From Lachnospiraceae bacterium 10-1 (GTDB lineage Bacteria; Bacillota; Clostridia; Lachnospirales; Lachnospiraceae), in NCBI GenBank assembly GCA_000403495.2, contig KE159810.1, positions 368,501-432,500 on the forward strand: a stretch of DNA of 64,000 nucleotides, in the 5' to 3' direction. The translations under genes and the position numbers were made by a program. A model generated the notes under the pieces. The model saw nothing but the letters and a program-made list of their open reading frames with translations, had not been told where the DNA came from and did no database searches. Of the stretch, positions 1 through 8,595 are shown in pieces; within the stretch, counting starts at the first letter, position 1; every line of letters starts with the position of its first letter.

Positions 1-714
1 CATGGTCCATGGTAAGTCAAATACCTTAAGGGCTCCAGTTACAGCCAGTACCACGCAGGTACAAATAACATTATGTAACAAAGGAAGAGAAATAAATCTC
101 ACTCTCTGAAATCTTGTTGCTCCGTCAATTGACGCCGACTCATAAAGCTCCTCAGAAATATTATTTAATCCTGTAATTATTATTACAAAGTAAAATCCCA
201 CATACTGCCACATAACCGGCAGCATCATTGTAACCAGGGCAAGCCCCTCTCCTTTCCAATCGGTAAGACTCGTCTTTCCTAATGATTCTAAAATTTGATT
301 TAACATACCTTTGTCATAAAGGAAAATCAGGTTGAACATAAGACCTAATGCAGTTGCTGAAATTACGATGGGGAAGAAATATACCGTTCTGAAGAATTTA
401 GCCCCTGCTTTAATATTATCTACCAAAAGTGCCAATATTAACGCAATTCCTACCTGACCTACAATTGTCACAATCATCATGATCAATGTATTTTTAAGTG
501 ATGTTAATACCACCGGATCGTGTATCAATTCAACGTAATTTGTATACCAGGGATCATTCCATCTTCCAGTAGACTGTCCTAAATTCTTAATGTGCTGAAA
601 GCTGTTTATAATATTCATAAAGAATGGATAAAACAGATACACCAACATAAAAAGAAATGCCGGAAGCAGGAAAATAACCAAAGGTTTTTTATTCTTATAT
701 ATATTTGCACCCAT
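1..714 (-). CDS. Sugar ABC transporter permease, MalF-like (partial)
   Basis: First inner-membrane permease of a carbohydrate ABC importer (binding-protein-dependent permease family). The gene begins at ATG 714 and stays open to the window edge, so its 3' end is missing (238 codons visible). The N-terminus is a short basic stretch followed by a hydrophobic segment. Near the window edge the translation reads EELYESASIDGATRFQRV, the cytoplasmic EAA loop that docks on the ATPase. It lies 77 bases downstream of the solute-binding lipoprotein and is presumably co-transcribed with it. A MalG-type partner should follow outside the window. The substrate is inferred from the phosphorylase upstream to be a GlcNAc disaccharide; this is not shown by the permease itself. 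Confidence 0.9.
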   Translation of the reverse strand, partial: MGANIYKNKKPLVIFLLPAFLFMLVYLFYPFFMNIINSFQHIKNLGQSTGRWNDPWYTNYVELIHDPVVLTSLKNTLIMMIVTIVGQVGIALILALLVDNIKAGAKFFRTVYFFPIVISATALGLMFNLIFLYDKGMLNQILESLGKTSLTDWKGEGLALVTMMLPVMWQYVGFYFVIIITGLNNISEELYESASIDGATRFQRVRFISLPLLHNVICTCVVLAVTGALKVFDLPWTM

Positions 715-791
715 AACAGCTACCTCTCTTTGATAAATAGGGCCAGAGACTTTTGACCTCCGGCCCGTTTAGTTTAAATATTACTTTTTTA

Positions 792-2195
792 TTACTGTGC
801 GTTCTGGTATGCTTCAAGACCTTCTGCTACCGCATCAACTGCTGAAACTCTTCCAGTTACGATTTCAGGCATTCCATCGAATGTAGATACTCTGCAATCC
901 CCCTGGAAAATATCCTGTACTGCTCCTGTTAAGGAAGTTGCACCGGACATCATAGCCATAGCCTTAATCTGTAAAGGATTGAATACGGATTCATCAACTG
1001 CAGGTGCATTTTTAAGTCCGGATGCTGTGTGCTGTGCAAAGACAGGCACTACTTCATCAGAAGTCATATAAGATACAAAGCTGACTGCTGCTGCTCTCTT
1101 GTCGGGATCTTCCCAAGCCTTGGTTGTGATATAGTAACCCATTGAAAGACCGCCAACTAAATCAGTTGCTTTTCTGTCGCCCTGTCCGGGTACATAAGTT
1201 ACATCAAATTTTGCAAGTTTCTCTGCATCAAGGGTAGATGCATCTTCAGGATCAGACTGGCAGGCGCTTACGATACCGCCAACTTTCCAGGAACCATCAA
1301 TCAGGAATGCTGCTTTTCCGTCCATGAACATTGCAAATGTTTCATCATCAGTTGCTGATAATGTGTTGTCCGGGAAATATCCAGCTTCATATAAAGCCTT
1401 GATATCTTCCATACCTGCTACCCACGCCTGTCCCTGATCACTGTCTACAGATTCAGGAACTGTTAAATGAGTTGCTGGTGAGGTGTGATTAAAGATTGCA
1501 AATTCCCACCAGTAATGAGGAATGTTGCCAAGTGCACATGCAATAGGTGCATAACCTGCATCTTTGATCTTCTGGCAGTCTGCAAGGAACATATCCCATG
1601 TGTAGTCTGTACCAGGCATTGAAACGCCTGCCGCATCAAGAACTTCTGTGTTAACAAACATTGCTTCCCAGAATCCATTTACAGGCACTGCATACTTCTT
1701 GCCATCTACTAAAGAATCTACGATCAGATCATCATTCATATTGCCCGCATAGTCAGGATACTCTGCGCGGATATCGTCAATGGAAACCACCTTGCCAGCT
1801 TCGATAAAGCTGTTAGCGTCTGCTCCGTTGAAGAAGAATAATACGTCCGGTTCGGAACCTGTCTCAAAGTCGGTGATAACTCTTGTCTTAAATGTTTCAT
1901 CAGATGTAGCTGAAGTATCTGCTACTGTGTTGCCTGTTTCTGCACACCATGCTTCAACTGCTGCTTTGAAGTTCTGTGCGTTTCCATCTTCACCTGCGAA
2001 TGTTGTTGTTACGTTCAGTTCAACAGGATTAGGCTCTGCCGGTGCTTCTTCCTCAGGTGCTGCTGCCTCTGCCGGTGCTTCTTCCTGTGTTGTTTCTTCT
2101 GCCGGCTGATCACTACCGGTTTCTTTGCTTCCACATGCTGCCAGAGAAAATACCATAGCAGATGCTAAAACGAGTGCTAAAACTCTTTTCTTCAT
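792..2195 (-). CDS. Sugar ABC transporter substrate-binding lipoprotein
   Basis: Extracytoplasmic solute-binding lipoprotein of 467 residues (SBP family 1, MalE/UgpB-like). A signal peptide ends in the lipobox LAAC (Cys about residue 21). A Glu/Ala/Pro-rich linker of about 35 residues follows, typical of Gram-positive binding lipoproteins. The mature domain has the family pattern: an EPDVLFF segment early, YAVPVNGFWEAMFVN in the middle, then KIKDAGYAPI and MFMDGKAAFLIDGSW. A good ribosome site (GGGAGG) precedes the ATG. It is followed by a permease (1-714) and preceded by a YesM-type kinase. The ligand is inferred to be diacetylchitobiose or a related amino sugar from the GH94 enzyme in the cluster. 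Confidence 0.92.
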   Translation of the reverse strand: MKKRVLALVLASAMVFSLAACGSKETGSDQPAEETTQEEAPAEAAAPEEEAPAEPNPVELNVTTTFAGEDGNAQNFKAAVEAWCAETGNTVADTSATSDETFKTRVITDFETGSEPDVLFFFNGADANSFIEAGKVVSIDDIRAEYPDYAGNMNDDLIVDSLVDGKKYAVPVNGFWEAMFVNTEVLDAAGVSMPGTDYTWDMFLADCQKIKDAGYAPIACALGNIPHYWWEFAIFNHTSPATHLTVPESVDSDQGQAWVAGMEDIKALYEAGYFPDNTLSATDDETFAMFMDGKAAFLIDGSWKVGGIVSACQSDPEDASTLDAEKLAKFDVTYVPGQGDRKATDLVGGLSMGYYITTKAWEDPDKRAAAVSFVSYMTSDEVVPVFAQHTASGLKNAPAVDESVFNPLQIKAMAMMSGATSLTGAVQDIFQGDCRVSTFDGMPEIVTGRVSAVDAVAEGLEAYQNAQ

Positions 2196-2255
2196 ACCTT
2201 TTGTTCCTCCCTTATAATTTGGTTTGAGATGTATGTGTGTGTTTCATCTGTACCT

Positions 2256-2284
2256 ATCATATAATATTTAGGGCTTAAGGTTAA
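2256..2284 (-). promoter_or_regulatory. Putative sigma-A promoter of the sugar ABC operon
   Basis: On the minus strand TTAACC (2279-2284) lies 17 bases from TATGAT (2256-2261), upstream of the binding-protein gene and inside the gap after the kinase gene. The -35 is weak, as expected of an activated promoter. It would let the transporter be induced separately from the kinase and enzymes upstream. Confidence 0.4.
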
Positions 2285-2310
2285 TGACTAGAGTTGTGGT
2301 TATTTGTCTT

Positions 2311-4065
2311 TTATTGTCTTTCTAAATTGTCTATTTTGACTATAATTGTGCTGACTGTATGGTTTTCATTGTTACTTTTGATGGTAAGTCCGCAATCTGG
2401 GCCGCAAATCATTTTAATTCTCTTGTTAACATTGCGAATACCAAGGCTCACGGAATGAAGTTCTTTTGTATCAGTGTTCAAAAGCTCCTCTATCTTTCGT
2501 TTGTCTTTCTCTGTCAGTATCCCATTATTTACTATTTCAATGAAAAGTTTATCCTCCCTTGCAAATATGGATATCTTCAGTTTTCCCTGCTTACGGAAAT
2601 TCAGCCCGTGCTCTATGGCATTTTCCAAAATAGGCTGTATAATCAGCCTTGGCACACGGACATATAAGTACCTCTCGTCAATTTCTTTAGTCACCTCAAG
2701 CATTTCACCAAAACGCTGGGACATAATATATAAATATGCATCTGCATACCCCATCTCCTCAGAAAGGGGAATCAGCTGCTCGCTCTTCCGGTTCATGGTA
2801 GCCTCCATCATTGTGGAGAGAGCTTCTATCATTGCACTTACTTTATAGTTTCCTGCCATTCTCACTTCCCAGTTAATGATCTCCAGGGTATTGTTCAGAA
2901 AGTGGGGATTGATCTGAGATTGCAGCGCCATAATATTGGCATCCCTTAAAGCCAGTTCTTCCAAATAGATTTTTTCAAACTGATATTTCAACTTGTCAGA
3001 CATGGCATTAAATGCTTTTCCCAAGTCTGCCAGCTCCTCATGCTGGGCAATTGCCTCAACATGATACCCGTAATTTTCCTTTTCGATCTCCCGGTATGCC
3101 ATTCTTAATGAATTAATAGGCTCGTTAACCCTTTGATGGAAAAATACAAAAATTATGACAATCAAAGGCACCATGAATACAATCAACATCCCAAGAAAAT
3201 ATTTTACTATTATGGTCTCATCCATAATTGCCGACTCATCAAGGGCTATCGCAAAAGCCACCCGGTGTCTTCCAATTTCAAGCCTCTTATAAACATATGC
3301 CCCATTTCTGCCATGATAGTAAACTGACCGTTCCATATACCTTTCCCTGATCAGATCTTTACAGGGATCTTCATCATAAACATGAAAAATAGAAGTTCCG
3401 TCAATAAAAACATCACCCTCGCTCCATCCCCATATTCCCTCAAGGCTTTCAAACATATTTCCCACATTTAATTCCATAATAATGACTGCAAATGTTTGAA
3501 ATGTGCTGTCTACAATATTTCTTATCATATAGATTCTGTCGTTAATATTGACAAACGCAATTCCTGTATCAAGTTCCTTGCTTATGTGGGCGATTTTTTC
3601 TTTTGCATAGGTATTAAATGCGGTTACATTTGCATAAGTATTGGTCCCCCTGTAAGCAGTGTAATAATTATCAGGATCATCTACAAAATATAACAGCGTC
3701 ATGTCAAAACTTTGGTTATAAGTATATTGCTGCCGGATAAACTGACTGACCTCCCGGTCCAGCTTCCGTCTGTCTCCATCAATTAAGTATGCTGCATAAC
3801 TGTCTTTGATCTGCGTCAGGTATGAGGACTCTTTAGAAGCTTCTATCGCCTCACTTAAACGAATCCGGCTGATTTCAATGGCTTTATCTGCCGAAGTCAC
3901 AATCGTATCCTCAAGCTGGTTATTCATTCTGTCCGATATAAAAAAGAAAATGATAAAAAAAGTAAATAAAAGCGGTAAAAACCAGCACGTCAACAGCATA
4001 AGCACCATGCTCCACCGCAGTTCTTTCCTTTTTTTAATTCTCTCCATAAACATGCCCTTTCTCAT
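2311..4065 (-). CDS. YesM-type sensor histidine kinase
   Basis: Membrane sensor kinase of 584 residues. Transmembrane segments are at about 20-44 and 286-309 and flank a large extracytoplasmic sensor region. A HAMP linker follows (310-362). The His_kinase domain of the LytS/YesM class has QSQINPHFLNNTLE, phospho-acceptor His388. A C-terminal HATPase has an N-box RLIIQPILENAIEHGL. AAGGA lies about 9 bases before the first ATG; later Met codons at residues 5 and 7 are possible. YesM kinases normally pair with a YesN-type AraC response regulator. None is present within the visible part of this cluster, so the partner may lie beyond the left edge. The likely role is induction of the adjacent sugar importer. 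Confidence 0.9.
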   Translation of the reverse strand: MRKGMFMERIKKRKELRWSMVLMLLTCWFLPLLFTFFIIFFFISDRMNNQLEDTIVTSADKAIEISRIRLSEAIEASKESSYLTQIKDSYAAYLIDGDRRKLDREVSQFIRQQYTYNQSFDMTLLYFVDDPDNYYTAYRGTNTYANVTAFNTYAKEKIAHISKELDTGIAFVNINDRIYMIRNIVDSTFQTFAVIIMELNVGNMFESLEGIWGWSEGDVFIDGTSIFHVYDEDPCKDLIRERYMERSVYYHGRNGAYVYKRLEIGRHRVAFAIALDESAIMDETIIVKYFLGMLIVFMVPLIVIIFVFFHQRVNEPINSLRMAYREIEKENYGYHVEAIAQHEELADLGKAFNAMSDKLKYQFEKIYLEELALRDANIMALQSQINPHFLNNTLEIINWEVRMAGNYKVSAMIEALSTMMEATMNRKSEQLIPLSEEMGYADAYLYIMSQRFGEMLEVTKEIDERYLYVRVPRLIIQPILENAIEHGLNFRKQGKLKISIFAREDKLFIEIVNNGILTEKDKRKIEELLNTDTKELHSVSLGIRNVNKRIKMICGPDCGLTIKSNNENHTVSTIIVKIDNLERQ

Positions 4066-4148
4066 TTTGTATTTTCCTTATATTATAAGTATAGCAGGAA
4101 AGAATTGTTGTTCGCAATCCTATCCTGCTACTTTCCTCCTGCTATTTC

Positions 4149-5561
4149 TTACAAGCCTAAAAATTCTTCGTAAATCCTGCAGACCTCTACCGCCTGGGCA
4201 GCCTCCGGCATTTCACAGAAAATTCGAAGAAGCGGTTCGGTGCCGGAAAATCTGCATGTCACCCATCCACCGTTTTCAAAGTAAACTTTACTGCCGTCTA
4301 AATAAGAGAATCTGTCTATTTTGAAAGGAAGTTCGGGCAGCTTCTTATCCTCCAAAAGTACTTTTTTAATGCGGTCTTTCTTTTCCTGATTAAATTTATA
4401 ATCTCTCTCTTCCATATAAATTTTGCCGCATTCAGCTTCAATATCATTAAAGATTTCTGAAAGTTTCTTTCCTGTAACCGCAATCATTTCCACCAAAAGA
4501 GCGGCTGCATAAATGCCGTCTTTCCCTTTGATATGCCCCCGTACCGTAAGACCGCCTGAGGACTCACCGCCGATCACCGCGTTTGTGGCATACATTTTTG
4601 CAGAAATATGTTTAAACCCTACGGGTACCTCATAACACTTTTCTCCAAAATTTTCCGCCACTTTATCCAGCATATGTGTGGTACAGATATTGCGGACAAC
4701 AGGTCCCTGCCAGCCTTTATACTTCACAAGATAATAATAAAGCAGTACTAAAATATCATTGGGATGTAAAAATCTTCCCGTATCATCAATCACGCCGATT
4801 CTGTCCGCATCTCCGTCCGTAGCCACGCCGATATCACATTTTTTATCAATCACATAATTTTGAAGCTGCCGAAGAGTAGATGCAGTAGGCGCCGGCAGCT
4901 TTCCGCCAAATAAAGTATCATGTCTCTCATGAATGGTTTCCACATCACACCTTGCAGTAAGCAGGATCGTCTTTAAGGAAGTTTCGCTTACTCCATACAT
5001 GGGATCTAATGCCACCTTAAGTCCGGCTTCCCTGATTTTTTCCATATTTACTGCCGCAATAATATTATCAAGATACTCATTTAAAGGATAGATTTCCTTA
5101 ATCAGCCCCTTTTCCAGAGCTTCTTCATAATCCATTTCTTCCGTAGGAATATCTGTAACGTCCTTAATATAGTTTTCAATATCTTCCGTCTGCTTTTCAT
5201 CTGCGTCACGTCCTCCGGCCGTAAACACCTTAATTCCATTATATATTGCCGGATTATGACTTGCCGTAATCATCATTCCATAAGGAAATTCATGTTTCAT
5301 TACATAAAACATAACTAAGGGTGTAGGTGCCGACTTATTGATCAGGTAGGCAGTAATCCCTTCCTTTGCAAATACCTGTCCTGCCCACTGCATGGCCTCT
5401 TTTGAAAGAAATCTTCTGTCATAGCCAAGTACAATTCCCTTATCCGCAACTCCTTCCACACGCATTTTATCAACCAATGCCTTGGCTAATATCTGAATGT
5501 TTTCTTTGGTAAATTCATCTCCAATTACCGCTCTCCAGCCACCTGTACCAAATTTGATCAC
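4149..5561 (-). CDS. Alpha-D-phosphohexomutase (probably GlcNAc-1-P/Glc-1-P mutase)
   Basis: Cytosolic alpha-D-phosphohexomutase of 470 residues, interconverting hexose 1- and 6-phosphates. All four family loops are visible: the catalytic serine loop MITASHNP (Ser101), the Mg2+ loop TDGDADR (249-254), the sugar-binding loop GGESSGG (about 328-334), and the phosphate-binding loop RFSGTEP near the C-terminus. The start lies one base after the stop of the GH94 gene, so the two are tightly coupled. A GH94 phosphorylase releases a sugar 1-phosphate, and this enzyme would convert it to the 6-phosphate for glycolysis or amino-sugar catabolism. From this context GlcNAc-1-P is the expected substrate, but family members also act on glucose, mannose or glucosamine phosphates. 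Confidence 0.88.
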   Translation of the reverse strand: MIKFGTGGWRAVIGDEFTKENIQILAKALVDKMRVEGVADKGIVLGYDRRFLSKEAMQWAGQVFAKEGITAYLINKSAPTPLVMFYVMKHEFPYGMMITASHNPAIYNGIKVFTAGGRDADEKQTEDIENYIKDVTDIPTEEMDYEEALEKGLIKEIYPLNEYLDNIIAAVNMEKIREAGLKVALDPMYGVSETSLKTILLTARCDVETIHERHDTLFGGKLPAPTASTLRQLQNYVIDKKCDIGVATDGDADRIGVIDDTGRFLHPNDILVLLYYYLVKYKGWQGPVVRNICTTHMLDKVAENFGEKCYEVPVGFKHISAKMYATNAVIGGESSGGLTVRGHIKGKDGIYAAALLVEMIAVTGKKLSEIFNDIEAECGKIYMEERDYKFNQEKKDRIKKVLLEDKKLPELPFKIDRFSYLDGSKVYFENGGWVTCRFSGTEPLLRIFCEMPEAAQAVEVCRIYEEFLGL

Positions 5562-5562
5562 T

Positions 5563-7965
5563 TTAATTCCCTCCGTTTCCCATGATTATTTTTACCTGAT
5601 GCTCCGTACCACTTTCCATTACAGGTATTTCTTCAACCTTTTCACCATCAAGCCATATTTCCTTAATACCTTTCATCACACCATCAGGATTTTCAACCTG
5701 AATCCGGAATGTTGCTCCACGCCACACTCTCTGCGCTTTAAAGCCCTTCCAGTCAGCCGGAATACATGGGTTAATCTCAAGATGATCCAATTGAGGCTTA
5801 ATTCCCAATATGTAACGGGTGGCGCTGAAGTATGCCCAGCCGCCGGTTCCTGTCATAAAAGGATGTCTTGCACGTCCAAACGCAGTGTGGTCTTTTCCCA
5901 TAACAAATTGACAGTAGGAATAAGGCTCTGCCTCGCGAATCTCTATCATATCATTTTGATTGTAAGGACAAAGTGCATTGTAAAGTTCCATTGCCCTGTC
6001 GCCTCTTCCCAGCTCACACTCTGCCGCCCATGCCCAGGGATTGGGATGGGAGAAGATTGCTCCGTTTTCCTTTACTCCCGGATAAACCCTTGTAACAAAT
6101 CCAATGTCATCATCCGGCACCGTATAGGAAGGCGCATTCAGCATGATTCCATAGGGAGTAAACAAATACTCCTTTACACTATCCATTGCCTTCATTCCTT
6201 TTTCCTTAGATGCTGCGCCGGATAAAACCGCCCATGCATTGGACTCTAAATGAACCTTGCCCTCTTTATCTTCCGAAGTACCGATTTTCTTTCCATTCTT
6301 TGTGATGCCTCTGATAAACCATTCTTTATCCCAAAGCTGCTCATCGCAGACCTTCTTTACCTTATCCGCCATAGCAGTGTACTTCTGCACATCCTCTTTT
6401 CTTCCAAGATATACCGCGATCTGCAGGAAATTCTGTAATGCCCAGTAGTGCAGAAAAGAAACCATAGCGCTTTCACCGCCGCCTAAGTTAAGGCAGTCAT
6501 TCCAGTCAGCCCGAAGGCCTTTGCAGATTCCTGTCTGTCCTACCTGTTCATTGGAAAAATCAAGAATCCTGGTCATATGCTCATAAACAGTGCCTTCCCC
6601 GCCATCTGCATAAGTAATTACCTGATCAAGGAAATCCATATCTCCTGTTTCCTTTACAAATTCCACAATGGAGGAAACCAGCCATAGTGCATCATCTGAA
6701 CATGCGTCCTTAAGACCATGAATCATATTACTCTTATCAAATTCAGGAACTACGGTAGGCGATTTAAAAGGCTTCACCTCCGTATCTGGTTCAAACCACT
6801 CAGGCTGGAACAAATGCAGTCCATAACCTGCTGACACCAGGCCACGCAAAAGTTCTACAATCCTCTGGCGGCATTTTTCAGGATTGGAGTGAGGAATCGT
6901 CATGGCATCCTGTGCTGTATCACGGTAGCCAAGTCCGGTTCTTCCTCCCACTTCGATAAAGGACGCAAATCTTGAAAACATAACATTGATTTCTGCCTGA
7001 TATAAAGTCCATGTATTGATCAAAGTATTCATTCCCTGATTGGGTGTATGGATTTGGAGCTTTTCTATCTTTTTGTTCCAATAATCACGCAGACTTTCAT
7101 AAACGCCATCTACTGCCTTAAAATCACTGTATTTTTCCCTTGCCTTTTTTCCAGCTTCCCGGTTTCCTTCACCCAGAATAAATACAATCCTCTTTTCTTC
7201 ACCGGGCTGCAGCACAATGTCCTTCTGCAAAGAACCGCAGTGGTTGTTTCCTTTTTCAAAGGAACCGCTGCATTTTCCGTTAATAACAGCCTGTGGATTG
7301 TCTTCCGTATGATAAAGCCCTAAAAATTTATCCCTTAAGCAGTCAAAGCCATCCGGCGTCTCACTCATGGTAAAATACTGATATCCAAACTCTTCATAAA
7401 ACAGGTCATGTTCAATGATTCCATCTTCATAAGTGCTTCCAGCGCAGTATAAACTCATCTGGAAATTCTGATTATCAATCATAATGTGGTGGAAAGAAAA
7501 CTCACAGTAAGAAAATACCTGCAACTTTCTGGGCACCTGGTCTTCATTTTTAATCTTCACATCCCACAATTCCAGATCATCCCCAATGGGAACGGAAAGT
7601 GTCTGGCTGGCTTTTATCTTACTGTAATCACATTCATAAACAGTGTAAGAAAGGCCATGCCTGCAGGTATACTTTGCCTGATCCAAAGGCTTTCCTACCG
7701 GCTGCCATGAAATACTCCAATAATCTTTGCTATCTGCGTCCCTAAGATATACATAGTGTCCGGGACGGTCCATAGGCACTGCATTTCCGCGAAATCTGGT
7801 AACTCTATGATATTCCGGTGTTTTATAAAACATATATCCGCCTGCCGTATGGTTTACTACCACACATGTATTTTCTACTCCCAGATAGTTTGTCCAGGAT
7901 GTAGGCAGATCCACCCGGTCAATTACATACTCTCTCCTGTCGTCATCAAAATGTCCGTATTGCAT
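5563..7965 (-). CDS. chbP: GH94 phosphorylase, probably N,N'-diacetylchitobiose phosphorylase
   Basis: Glycoside hydrolase family 94 inverting phosphorylase of 800 residues. The start is ATG 7965, because AGGAGG lies 9 bases before it; an upstream in-frame GTG at 7995 has no such site. The protein aligns from memory almost end to end with Vibrio chitobiose phosphorylase: WTNYLG, the TAGGY segment, DRPGHYVYLRD, FIEVGGRTGLGYRDTAQDA, and the motif GLRADWNDCLNLGGGES (about 483-499), which holds the general-acid Asp. Cellobiose phosphorylases differ in the early and GMGFRDSNQD regions. Expected reaction: (GlcNAc)2 + Pi gives GlcNAc-1-P + GlcNAc. It has no signal peptide, so it acts in the cytosol on imported disaccharide. 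It is the first gene of the cluster, before the phosphohexomutase. Confidence 0.85.
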   Translation of the reverse strand: MQYGHFDDDRREYVIDRVDLPTSWTNYLGVENTCVVVNHTAGGYMFYKTPEYHRVTRFRGNAVPMDRPGHYVYLRDADSKDYWSISWQPVGKPLDQAKYTCRHGLSYTVYECDYSKIKASQTLSVPIGDDLELWDVKIKNEDQVPRKLQVFSYCEFSFHHIMIDNQNFQMSLYCAGSTYEDGIIEHDLFYEEFGYQYFTMSETPDGFDCLRDKFLGLYHTEDNPQAVINGKCSGSFEKGNNHCGSLQKDIVLQPGEEKRIVFILGEGNREAGKKAREKYSDFKAVDGVYESLRDYWNKKIEKLQIHTPNQGMNTLINTWTLYQAEINVMFSRFASFIEVGGRTGLGYRDTAQDAMTIPHSNPEKCRQRIVELLRGLVSAGYGLHLFQPEWFEPDTEVKPFKSPTVVPEFDKSNMIHGLKDACSDDALWLVSSIVEFVKETGDMDFLDQVITYADGGEGTVYEHMTRILDFSNEQVGQTGICKGLRADWNDCLNLGGGESAMVSFLHYWALQNFLQIAVYLGRKEDVQKYTAMADKVKKVCDEQLWDKEWFIRGITKNGKKIGTSEDKEGKVHLESNAWAVLSGAASKEKGMKAMDSVKEYLFTPYGIMLNAPSYTVPDDDIGFVTRVYPGVKENGAIFSHPNPWAWAAECELGRGDRAMELYNALCPYNQNDMIEIREAEPYSYCQFVMGKDHTAFGRARHPFMTGTGGWAYFSATRYILGIKPQLDHLEINPCIPADWKGFKAQRVWRGATFRIQVENPDGVMKGIKEIWLDGEKVEEIPVMESGTEHQVKIIMGNGGN

Positions 7966-8188
7966 TTTTAAATACCTCCTCCTTCTTGGGTACACGGATT
8001 ATATACTAGTTTCATTATATCTTTGACTGATTTTTTGCGGTATTGCCATTCATGTGATAATTTGACTTTTTTTGTTCATTCCCCCGGTTATTTAAAACCT
8101 GCCCTGCCGCAGACAGATTTAGAAATTTCTCGAAATAAAATGGAATTTGTGATAAAATAAGACAAATACATTTAAGGAGAAGATTGTT

Positions 8189-8593
8189 ATGGACAAAAAA
8201 GAACTTGCCATCTCTTATCATGATCAAAAATATAATTGCTGTCAGGCGGTAGTCTGCAGTTTTGCCGACGAAACAGGAATTGATAAGGAAACTTTATTTA
8301 AAGCAGGCGAAGCTTTCGGCCTTGGCATGGGCGGCATGGAGGGAACCTGTGGCGCACTGTCAGCAGGGGTTATGCTGGCAGGTTTTAAAAACAGCGACGG
8401 AAATCTAAGTGATCCTGCCACCAAAGCAGCTACTTATAAACTTTCCAGAGAAATGGTAAAGCGGTTTCAGGAAAAAACAGGAAGCACCGTATGCAAAGAA
8501 CTAAAGGGCATTGAAACAGGAAAAGTTCTCTGCTCCTGCCCGGACTGCATCAAATGCGGTGTCGAGGTTGTTGAAGAAGTACTGGGGTTGTAG
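8189..8593 (+). CDS. C_GCAxxG_C_C family protein
   Basis: Small cytosolic protein of 134 residues of the C_GCAxxG_C_C family, of unknown function and thought to be redox or metal related. Visible motifs are YNCCQAV near residue 16, then GTCGALSAGVMLAG (the GCAxxG box, here CGALSAG), and a Cys-rich C-terminus with CSCPDCIKCG. AAGGAGA precedes the ATG at a good distance, and an extended -10 (TGATAAAAT) lies upstream at about 8148-8158. It is divergent from the GH94 operon. The next gene starts three bases after its stop, suggesting coupling, but no functional link between the two is evident. Confidence 0.85.
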   Translation: MDKKELAISYHDQKYNCCQAVVCSFADETGIDKETLFKAGEAFGLGMGGMEGTCGALSAGVMLAGFKNSDGNLSDPATKAATYKLSREMVKRFQEKTGSTVCKELKGIETGKVLCSCPDCIKCGVEVVEEVLGL

Positions 8594-8595
8594 TC

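Noticed and set aside
1780..2109. A 109-codon frame on the plus strand rich in Ser, Ala and Gly
   Set aside because: It mirrors the Glu/Ala/Pro linker of the binding lipoprotein on the other strand; a codon-bias shadow.
3806..4324. A 172-codon plus-strand frame spanning the kinase/mutase junction
   Set aside because: Antisense to two real genes, no ribosome site or family resemblance.
5497..6225. A 242-codon open frame on the plus strand
   Set aside because: It is antisense to the well-supported GH94 gene, has no ribosome site and its translation looks non-protein (rich in Cys, His, Arg without motifs).
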